A stretch of 64,000 nt of DNA from Hibiscus mutabilis (taxonomy: Eukaryota > Streptophyta > Magnoliopsida > Malvales > Malvaceae). The DNA is taken from positions 12,958,001-13,022,000 of the forward strand of contig CM033752.1 of the NCBI GenBank assembly GCA_019671005.1, given 5' to 3'. This document shows positions 54,876-64,000 of the stretch, piece by piece. Each line of letters opens with the position of its first letter. The stretch's first letter is position 1. The translations under genes and the position numbers were made by a program. The notes below the pieces were generated by a model. It was not told where the DNA came from and did no database searches. It saw nothing but the letters and a program-made list of their open reading frames with translations.

Positions 54876-56941
54876 TGTAGCGACTATTTTTTTCGGTACC
54901 GCTTACGAAAAATTAAGAAATCATAAGTGGAGGTTGGGGGTTTCCCGTTTTTGTTGAAAAAAAATTATTTAAAGGGGGAATTCTTTGAAAACTTATATTT
55001 TAGGAAAACTGGGAGTCACCACCGGTCACTTAAATTAGGTAGACCGGACACCGAAAACAAAAACCAGAGATTCAAAAATTTGGGTTCGGAAGTCGGTTAC
55101 GTACGAGGAAGGGTTAGCACCCCCGCTACGCCCAAAATTGGCACCTATAGAGTTCGTATCGTAATTATTAAAAAAAATTGATTTAATTTAAAAGTTAATA
55201 CCTAGAATGCATGTGTGCAATTTAAGATTTTTGCTTCGATATCCACGGTACCAAAGGAGATGATACCCGGAGTCTGGGATAAAACTCCCACTAGAATACC
55301 GGAATAAAGGCCTAATATTATATGCAACAAATATAAACATGATCAATTAATATGCATGAGCGAAAATATAAATAAAAAACGAAAACAAATACGAAAAACA
55401 TAAATTAATTAGGATATATATACTGTACGTACATATTATACACACATAATATATAGGAAATAAATTTATAATATGTGGGAAGGAAGTAAAGTTAGTAGCA
55501 TGTAGATAATAAAAACAAAATAATATAAATAATTTGCATGAATGCAATATATATGACAAAACATATATTAATATATATACAACATCATATACATATATAT
55601 ATATATATACATATATAACGGTATGTATATAAACATTGTAAAAAAGGATAAAAAAATTAATATCATATATGTACACATGGATATAATAATAATGTATGAA
55701 CATATTATAAAGTATAACACATAATATAAACTTCAAAATGTGTAAGCCTATATGTATGTCATATAATTTAACCATACTATATATGTATACCACAATACAT
55801 AAAATCGAATAAAACTAGTTGAGCAAATAAACAATAATAACAAGATACGATATATACGAAACAAAAGCGCATTAAACATACTATATAAAAACATGTAACA
55901 TGTATCCCAACAAGAAGATAAAGATTCGAGCGAAATGATACGAATAAAACATAAAATATGGATTAAAACAAAACAAGAATTCATATCAAACATAAATACA
56001 AATAAATAAGGATCAAAATTTAAAACAAAAACTAAAATATGGATTAGAATGGTAATTAAACCAGCAAAAAATAATTAAAATTTAACAATAAAGGGACTTA
56101 ATTGAAACTGTAAAAAGAAACCAAGGGACCAAGGCTGAAATTAGAATTCTTAAAATAATTAAAAGATATCAGGGGTTAAAATAAATCATGGCCGAAAATA
56201 TAGAGGACTATTTGTGCATTTTTCCCATTCGAATTCTGAATTTAAAACCAAAGCAGGGACTAAATTGAGAACTTTCAAAAATATCCAAGGGCCAGGGAAG
56301 TGATTTAGAGAGGCGGAAGGGTAGCAGAGAAATTTGAAAAAGCGAAGGTCCTTAAAACGCTATTATTTTGGGACGGATGGATTTAAAAACAATTAACCCA
56401 TTTTAAAGAAAGGGACCGAGTATAAATCGCGAAAGTTTTTATTAACCCTCATTTCTCCAAAACCGAGCCAAATGCTCTAAAAATATCCCCAAGGTTCTTC
56501 CAAGAACCCAGAAAAGATTCCCCTACCATCGCCTCGGCCTCCTTCGTTTCCAAAATTCCGATCGTGTGTCGCCGTGCGCCGCCGTCCCTTGGTTTTGGGA
56601 TCTGGGTAAAACAAACCCTAAAAAACTTTTCTTCTTTGAAACCCCAAAAGATCAAGCCCCTTTTTCCTAAAATTTGAAACAAAACCCATCTTTTACTTCA
56701 AGCTTCCCCTTATTTTCGATTCACCCTACAAGGGTTTATTACCGGTGAAGGGAAAGCCGAACCCTAGCCATTGCATGCAAGGCAAACTTTGATTCCAAGG
56801 GTAAAATCTCCTAATCCCATTTTTTTATTGTGTTTATTTTTTGTATTTGGATATGCATGCAAGACTGGAAAGTAGATGATACCTTTTTGGAATTCTTTTT
56901 TTATTAAATATATAATCCGAGTACATAAATGGCCAGATCTT

Positions 56942-56975
<34 letters not shown>

Positions 56976-58007
56976 GCCAATCCTTCTGATTTTTTTTTGT
57001 TTACAAGCATGAACAAAAATTAATTGCTTCTACTGTTGATAATACTTGATCTGACTTTTCCCCTATTTCTTATGATTTTTGGCCCATACTGGTGGTTGAA
57101 CCGGTGAGGACTATGGTCGTGATTGCTGACGTTGCGGCCACGTGGAGACCAATAGAGAGCTCTCGGGATCAGACAAGATCTAGACCGTTGATGTAGATTT
57201 GAATCAATAGTCTAGGTTTGTCCAGAGACGAACAACAGTGATGCAAGATTGGAGGTGATGTGGGGCCTCTGGTCGTGCCACATGGTATGCAGAGACTAAA
57301 GGATTTGGCGTGTGTATGGCATGAGCGTGTGGGAGGCGATGGGTCCTGAGCGTGCATCTCACGCGGCATATGAAGAGTCTTCTCCATTTGATCTAGATCG
57401 TTGGATCGAATCTGATCCAACGACTCTGATAGGGATGCGCAAAGAAGAATATGATATTAGATTAGGGTTTTTGATATTTTTCTAAGGTTTTTAGATATTT
57501 GGTTTGGCTGGTTTGGGCCATGTAATTATTTTTTGTTTGGGTTTTTAGACTTGTAAATGGACCTGGACAATTAATAATAAAGGGCTTTCAAATTCGTATA
57601 TGTTTTCTAAATTATAATATATATAATATAATAATGAAAATAATAATAATACAATAATATTAATATACATACAATACATATACATTAAACATACATATAT
57701 AATACATACATAGACAATACATACATATACACACAATGATAATATATGCAATTCACACATATATATTATATACAGTTACAGACATATATAATAAATATAC
57801 ATATATCTATTAACACACAAATATACATACAATAATAATATTAATAATACGTACATAAAACCACATATATGCAATATACACACTCAACATGATACATATA
57901 CACACATATATATATATATATATATTTGAAAGCATATTAATTAAGAATTTTAAATAATATCAACATAATATAATAATATACAATATGGACAAAAATGAGT
58001 GATTACA
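54876..58007 (-). repeat. Tat-like 3' LTR (3132 bp, minus orientation)
   Basis: Plus-strand edges are TGTAGCGACTATT (54876) and GAGTGATTACA (58007). Beyond the right edge the minus strand reads GCAAAGAGGGGTAGC directly before TGTAATCACTC, a polypurine tract followed by an LTR start, so the element runs on the minus strand and this is its 3' LTR. The left part has GGAGTCACCACCGG, ACGTACGAGGAAGGGTTAGC and ACGCCCAAAATTGG, wording common to large plant Tat-type LTRs. AT-rich stretches with microsatellites occur at 55560-55620, 56941-56975 ((AC)n(AT)n) and 57905-57925. Confidence 0.65.
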
Positions 58008-58016
58008 GCTACCCCT

Positions 58017-58052
58017 CTTTGCTTGTTCTTGTGAAACGAGAACAAAGCAAAG
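58017..58052. other. stem-loop beside the Tat-like polypurine tract
   Basis: CTTTGCTTGTTCT (58017-58029) pairs with AGAACAAAGCAAAG (58039-58052): 13 pairs, one bulged A and a loop of about nine bases (TGTGAAACG). It lies 10 bases from the LTR edge, in the internal 3' untranslated part of the element. Confidence 0.8.
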
Positions 58053-58149
58053 ATCAAAAGCACTTATTTTTGTCCTACTTCCCTATCCTCGGCTTTGGAA
58101 CCATAGGTTCTTCTAGAACTTTTCGCTCCTCCTTGGCCAAATCTTTAAA

Positions 58150-59040
58150 CTTCAATCTTCAATGCCCGATTTGTACTTGTCTCGACATCGAAGGAAAGCT
58201 TAACACTATGCTCGAAGGTCTTACTGATGGCCCGAAGGTCTTACTAAATGGATTCACTCCAACATGGCTATCAATATCCCTTAAAATGATGCCCCTGTTT
58301 CTACCAGTCTTGGCATCAAAATAAGGTTAATCATGATACCCAGGGGACTTACAGATGGCCCAGAGGACTTAAGAACTAGATTCACACCAAAATGGCCACC
58401 AAAATCCTTTAAAATGATGCCTCAATTTCTACCAGTCTTGACATCAAAATAAGGTTAGCATCATGCCTAGAGGACTTACTGATGGCCCGGAGGACTTAAG
58501 AACTGGATTCATGCCAAAATGGCTACCAAAATCCCTTCAAATGATGCCCTAGTTTCTACCAATCTTGACATCAAAATAAGGTTAGCATCATGCTTAGAAG
58601 ACTTACAAATGGCCTAGAGGACTTAAGAACTGGATTCACGCCAAAATAGCTAGTAAAATCCCTTAAAATGATGTCCGGTTTCTACCAGTCTTTACATCAA
58701 AATAAGTTTAGCATCATGCCCGGAGGACTTACTGATGGCATATAGGACTTAAGAACTGGGTTCACGCCAAAATGGCTACCAAAGTCCCTTGAAATGATGC
58801 CCTGGTTTCTACCAGTCTTAACATCAAAATAAGGTTAGCATCATGCCTAGAGGATTTACAGCTGGCTCGAAGAACTTAAGAACTGGGTTCATGCCAAAAC
58901 AACTACCAAAATCCATTAAAATGATGCCCTAGTTTCTACTGGTCTTGGCATCAAAATAAGGTTAGCATCATGCCCATAGGAATTACAGATGGCCCGAAGG
59001 ACTTAAGAACTGGATTCACGCCAAAATGGCTACCAATTAG
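58150..59040. repeat. tandem array, ~127 bp unit, about seven copies
   Basis: The block AAAATGATGCC recurs near 58283, 58411, 58538, 58665, 58791 and 58918 (spacing 126-128), with partial units at both ends. Each unit carries ACCAGTCTTGACATCAAAAT, AAGGTTAGCATCATGCC, GGACTTAAGAACTGGATTCA and CGCCAAAATGGCTACCAAA. It lies between the Tat-like LTR and what would be the end of pol, where Tat/Ogre elements are known to carry tandem repeats. Confidence 0.9.
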
Positions 59041-59976
59041 AAATATTCAATAGGATCCACCTCTTCAACATGAAGCTGCAGATCAAAATCTTTGCTTGTC
59101 TTCAAATACCTATTTAAAATAAGCAAAATGCTTTTAAGTTAGCATGCCCCTAACATAGGGATATCTATATGATGCATGCAATGTAACACTATTTTTCTTT
59201 TCTTCTTTCTTCTTTCTTTTTCTTCTTCTTTTTCTTTTTTTCTTTTTCTTTTTTAAATCTATTTTAGAATCATATCAATTGAAAGGTCATTCTTCAAATT
59301 TCTTTCCTTTATTCCTCTACAGTATGTTCTTCAATCTTCATCTCCATCAATCGAATATTCCTCTTGTATTTTATAATATTCTTGCGCGATCATTATTTTT
59401 CTCTTCGGGGTTACCACCCATCTTCGTAAATCCTTCTTCTAGTCCCTATACTATTCTTATATAGGGACTCTCTTCATTTCATTATGTTCCTCACTACCCG
59501 ATTCAATCCTGGGCTCAACTATTATCTTCGTTTTTGACCTAACACTCGGAGTCTTCATCTGTTTCAACATTAGGGCAAGCAAAATGCCTTCACTTCCTGA
59601 ACTACTCTTTAAATCTAATCTTCTTGCAACATTTTGGCGGGAATCCACTCTGGGTCCCCACACTTGATCATTTATGCATTATATTATTTCATGTGGTATT
59701 GCCATATTCGATCATGGGCTTAATCTGCTCAGTTCTTACCCATCACTCAGAGTCTTTTTCTTTTCTTCATCTTAGAGTAAGTAGAAGTTTTAGCCTCCTA
59801 AACTTTTCTCATATTCTGAGATCTTATTTTCATCAAGATTTATTCTTCAATTGTCTAAACATCATGGTCGAAACCTACTTTAAGTCTCTGAATCGTCTAA
59901 CATATAAATATTTTTCGTCATCCTCATCGCAGTCATTGATGGGTCATTACTCTGTATTCGGTCGATCAATTGTATC
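59041..59976 (-). other. internal remnant of Tat-like element, no clear gene
   Basis: It includes a pyrimidine tract of (T/C) only at about 59191-59254 and AT-rich sequence. An open plus-strand stretch at 59624-60019 has no recognised domain and crosses into the next LTR, so it is not called. Confidence 0.4.
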
Positions 59977-61084
59977 TGTAACACCCTTAACGTATACTCG
60001 TAGATCAAATATACATTAAAGATGTTACGAAATCATTGGAAGAAATCTTGACTTGTAATTAAATTTTTTTATACCAAAATTTAATTTGTAGTTTAACCTT
60101 TTCTCGGTTTTAAATTTAAAACTATGTCGTCTAGGTGCAGCTAGTTTTGACCCTAATTGGTTTACAAAATTTATAATTGAATTATTGAAATAAAGAAAAT
60201 ATAATTCAGGGTGAAAACTACGTAAGCTGCCTAGACCCTTTCTTGATTTTAAAATTTTTACGCGATTAGGGCTAAACAACATTTTAACCATACCAAAGAT
60301 TTTGCTATTGTTAACAATTCGTATTTCTAAACTTATCCATCCATAAAAGCATATAATTACGTTGTAAACTTATGCTATAGACAACTCATCTTTAAAATAC
60401 TTACATGCCCACTAGTCTATCAAATTATGGTAAAGACGTACTTACTGAACTTATTGTAGTAACTGGATTTTTCCCAAGTTTCTGCTCCTCCTCGATAGAC
60501 AATTTCCAGGAAACCTACGTGTGACATAAGATACACGCTAAGTACGAACTTAGTGAGGTAGTTAAACTTATTTATTTTAAAAACATGAAATAATGTAATA
60601 CAGTATGTCATATATAAAAGTGCATTTCGTTTTCTCTATAACATGACAAGTATATCACAATGTACATATGTCATGTATCATAACTATCATTAAAATCATG
60701 TTATTATGGCATAATATATTCTCTATCATGGACATGCTTTCATCATGTAATCATTTACATATCATGTACTCTATCATTGTCATGCTTTCTTTATGCCATC
60801 ATTTGCATAACATGTATTCTATCTTATATCATGTAAGTCACAATATCAATGCTTCATGTATCATCACTATCATGTGAATCATGAATACACAATATCATGT
60901 AAATCATAATCAGCAATGTCATGTAAATCATAAATCATCATTATCATGCATATCATGAATCATCTCTATCATGTATCATGTAACATCTCTATCATGTATC
61001 ATGTTCTTTCATATAATCATCTTGTTATATTATCGTCGTGTCTGGCTAGGGGCCCATGGAAACCCCGTACCCTATCTGCACCAT
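59977..61084 (-). repeat. chromovirus-type LTR fragment (minus orientation)
   Basis: Starts TGTAACACCCTTAACG, a typical plant gypsy LTR edge. It contains at 60534-60558 the exact reverse complement of the 25 bp stem-loop box in the X/Y 5' LTRs, giving minus orientation. Its other end is lost where LTR F begins at 61085. Confidence 0.6.
60660..61015. repeat. irregular ATCATGTA-type low-complexity repeat
   Basis: Dense, irregular repetition of ATCATGTA and ATCATGAATCAT (for example ATCTCTATCATGTATCATGT at about 60961-61007). It lies in the presumed U3 part of the LTR, where X has fewer such words. Confidence 0.75.
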
Positions 61085-64000
61085 TGTAACCCCCTCGACC
61101 TGGCCTAGCCGCCAGACCGACCCGAACGAGTCACATTAGGTTTATCGAGGTAAACCGTGAGAAGAACCCCAAAACGAGACCATTTTTTTCTTTTATCTTG
61201 TCTAGATGCTTAATTAATATCCTACATTGTCATGCCGACAGTAGATGAAACCCAACTCATTTGGGCATCGATTTGACATCCAATTGATCTCAAATACAAT
61301 TTAGGGACCAAATTACAATTCCAGAAAATTACATGATTAAAGCTCATTTTTATGTTACCCAACCTTAATTAATCAGAATTCAATCATGCATCTCAAATTT
61401 TAGCTCAAACCGATCACTCATGGGCATTTAAATGCATATACAAAACTCAGGGACTAAAATGTAAGAAAATAGAACCTCATTTCCAGGACAATAACAGCTT
61501 TGGCTGTTGTCCGTACCGATACGGTTGCAACCGTACCGATACGGTATGAAACACCCCATTTTGATACACCTCCATGCCGTACGATACGCCCAACTAACTT
61601 ACCGAACTTTTGAAATCCTTAATGACCGTACCGATACATGTTCATGTGTTTTGGTACACGGGTTTGGATTGTAAAAGAAATTTTCCAAAGGCTAAAGCCA
61701 GTATCGAAACACCCTCCTCTGTACCGGTACGCTAGGCCAAAATTGCCTTGGCGTATCGGAACACCCATGGCTCGAACCGATCCTTCAAGCCTGGAAATAC
61801 CCAACCATACCGATACAGTCCCACGCGTATTGGTACGTCTGGCCCTGTAATGTCACTCTTTGCTGATTTTTCATTCAAATAACACACTCAAATCACTCCA
61901 ACAAGTTTAATACATAAAACCAGCATACTAGGCATACCGCAAGCTTCCAAGCTTCATAAACTTAGCATCCTAGCATGGCATCTTTGCATCAAATGAAAAG
62001 CTAGAGGCATGCATCCTAGTTTTCATCCAAGCAACATTTCAAAAATGTAAACCAACACTAAAATACCAACTTTAGAGGCCTTTTACAACTCAAGAGTAAA
62101 CAAGAAACTTGCTCAACAGGGAGTTCAACAAACATCTCCCAAAACCAAAACAAGTACCCCATTGCCTTTATTCTTATAGTCTAATCCAAACATACTTTGT
62201 TAGCCAAGTCTTGCTAGGATCCCCTTGCTTCTTGCTACCTTCCGAGACATTAATTCTCTGCATTGATGGACAAAGAGAGCGTAAGCACACTTGGCTTAGT
62301 GAGGAGTGCTCAATACAACATACCATCAATGCATTTAAAACCATTGTCCAAAACATACTAAAAATACCTTTTTAAATCATACTTTTCATCATATAAAACA
62401 CCATGCCTTAAAAACCATGCACTTAACACTTTCAAAACCAACATATTAAACCATATGCTACATGCATCATTAACCAACAGAAAATCCCATTGCTAACCTC
62501 AATTCAATCCTTCCCATGCATAACAACCATATGCAAAGCTTAAAGAGTAAACATGTATAAATCACATTATACAACATAAACCTTTCAATGATACATTAAC
62601 AATTATATTGGCTTACAAGTGATCATTAAACAAGTCCAATACCAAAAGAGTTCATCGGATACATGGATTCAACAAGTGTTCAACCAACACTTCAAGCCAT
62701 CTCAACCGGAATAGCGATACAATAACAATCGCGGTACATTACCAATCGGGTACTTACACAACCCTTGGGGACTCCAACCCTTTTCATCGGTTAGAAGCTT
62801 AATCCACAAACGAGAGTTTTTGGTACTGTTTAACCCCTCTACCGTTAGGGTACTCGGATGGAGTTTTTGGTACACGAATCTAAAGCCCTCAACATCCAAG
62901 GTGACTTATTACAGTGCACTCAATCCTATGGCCGGCCAACTATATCAGATAACAATTTTAAAACCACATCACTTGCTAATATAATTAACCATTTTAACAT
63001 TTACCTCAATGTTCTTAACAAGCATTAACCAATTTTTTTTCCAAAGCAACAACCATGCTTTAAACCACAAGTATAAACCACTTACTTACAAGGATCACTT
63101 ACCATGTGCATCCTTCAGCATTTAATGCTCAAATATAGTATTTCTAATACTTTAAAACATACTTAGTTAGTAGGTAACATGTGAATTAAAACAAGTGCAT
63201 GAAACCATTACAACATAGCACGACCGAGAGAGAAAATCCATTTTACTTACTTTCAAGTTTAAACCAGTGTATCAAGCTAAGTTTAAACTCGCCTAAACCA
63301 CCTTTAAAACATTCCAAAGCTGGAATCCACGTTCTCACTCACCAATACGCGAAACCTCGATTCACCGACGCGAAATCAAGTGTCCGAAGCCTCCAACGCT
63401 TCACCAATCACTTCCGGATCAACTTCCCATACTTTGACCACAACACAACATAGGATTAATGCATCTCAATGCATTCAAGATACTGCACTAACAAATCCTT
63501 TCGGATTTCCATAACAACCGAAATCATTATCAAAACCTTCTCAAACACAACCCAGCCACAACCTAACAATCTAACACCATTTTTATCAACAAACAACACC
63601 TAAAAACAAAATCAAAACAACCTAACACCCCCTGCAATCACGCAGTCACCAAAACACCCCAAGAACACAAATCTAGCAACCTAAACAATTAGAGATTCAT
63701 AAGTTTCGGGATTCCATTGACAACACCAACTTATAAGCATTACAAAACATCCACAATATGAATTAAATCATCCTTAATTACTAGAAAACATATTCAATCC
63801 GTGAATCAACTCATTTTCCCCAATTAACTCAATTAATCATTGAAAAATCATTAAAATCAGATTAGAAACACAAAATCAAGGATCAAATGCTTGGGAATTT
63901 CAGTAAAGAACCATAGAATAGAGGAAATCTCGGACCTTACCTCTATTGTGAAGTTTCTCCCTCAATTGATTTGATAAAAGCTAAGAAACACAAGATTAAT
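61085..64000 (-). repeat. LTR 'F', same family as solo LTR C (runs off the window)
   Basis: Starts TGTAACCCCCTCGACC and follows C's order to the window end: CTCTGCATTGATGG, AAAGAGAGCGTAAGC, CTTAGTGAGGAGTGCTC, and at the end AATTTCAGTAAAGAACC and TTTCTCCCTCAATTG. By comparison with C about 570 bp of LTR lie beyond the window. Orientation is minus by the CTTAGTGAGG box. Two blocks of palindromes (cluster F) are present. Confidence 0.75.
61510..61840. repeat. palindrome cluster F
   Basis: Exact GTAYCGRTAC at 61513-61522, 61533-61542 (exactly 20 bp apart), 61628-61637 and 61721-61730, plus near matches GTATCGGAAC (61753), ATACCGATAC (61807) and GTATTGGTAC (61827-61836). Confidence 0.85.

Noticed and set aside
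55347..55993. Long minus-strand frames rich in Ile, Tyr, Leu and Phe that look like membrane proteins.
   Set aside because: They arise from ATAT-rich LTR sequence, overlap each other and show no domain or conserved start.
56764..57016. Minus-strand frames with MCVCVCV repeats.
   Set aside because: Translation of an (AC)n(AT)n microsatellite.
61085..64000. Treating TGTAACCCCC at 24782, 34855 and 61085 as starts of plus-strand elements.
   Set aside because: Both ends of these LTRs read TGTAAC/GTTACA, and the inner CTTAGTGAGG box is reversed relative to X and Y, so minus orientation fits better.

Overview
The window looks like repeat-rich, probably pericentromeric DNA of a flowering plant. The evidence is Ty3/gypsy pol of chromovirus type (Reina-like and Tekay/Del-like), tRNA-iMet primer sites (TGGTATCAGAGC), a copia-type gag, a Mutator-like (MULE) transposase, a plant mobile domain (PMD) gene, Tat-like LTRs and satellite arrays. 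I see no intact single-copy host gene, no tRNA or rRNA gene and no CRISPR. Nearly every reading frame is a decayed transposon gene. No species can be named from the sequence.

Layout. 0.7-3.4 kb: relic of a 'putative gypsy-type transposon' protein with a coiled-coil tail. 3.54-8.84 kb: 5'-truncated, gag-only copia-type element whose gag is split by a complete 1501 bp solo LTR with a CTAAC duplication. 9.3-9.8 kb: LTR-like fragment. 9.99-12.24 kb (+) and 15.29-12.54 kb (-): a convergent pair, a PMD pseudogene and a MULE transposase relic. 16.3-17.3 kb: Tat-like LTR fragment. 17.858-50.180 kb: one Reina-like Ty3/gypsy element inserted in a ~94 bp satellite (duplication ACACT) and swollen to 32 kb by nested insertions. 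These are a minus-strand gypsy relic (19.0-22.3 kb), a ~3.4 kb solo LTR (GCAAG) interrupting the integrase, and inside that a pair of near-identical Tekay/Del-like elements (here called X, 26.46-34.85 kb, and Y, 38.70-46.62 kb) separated by debris. 50.2-51.3 kb: the satellite array. 52.18-54.88 kb: LTR-type non-autonomous element with a 'putative plant transposon protein' relic. 54.88-59.1 kb: Tat-like 3' LTR on the minus strand, with a hairpin and a 127 bp tandem array next to it. 59.98-64.0 kb: two more minus-oriented LTRs.

Most notable is a palindromic motif, GTAYCGRTAC, found about 15 times in six clusters, nearly all within LTRs of at least three unrelated element types. Also notable: X and Y resemble each other far more than the two LTRs within either element; a substitution-dense conversion-like patch lies between them; small indels between copies fall largely in CAG/CTG (CHG) contexts, which may mark a sequencing artefact at methylated sites; a second palindromic motif (AGCT) is extremely dense in another LTR; and a conserved stem-loop is shared by LTRs of different families.

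All copy comparisons and counts were made by eye, without alignment software or database searches. Names X, Y, C, D and F are labels used only in this annotation (C = solo LTR at 24.8/46.6 kb, D = LTR fragment at 34.9 kb, F = LTR at 61.1 kb).
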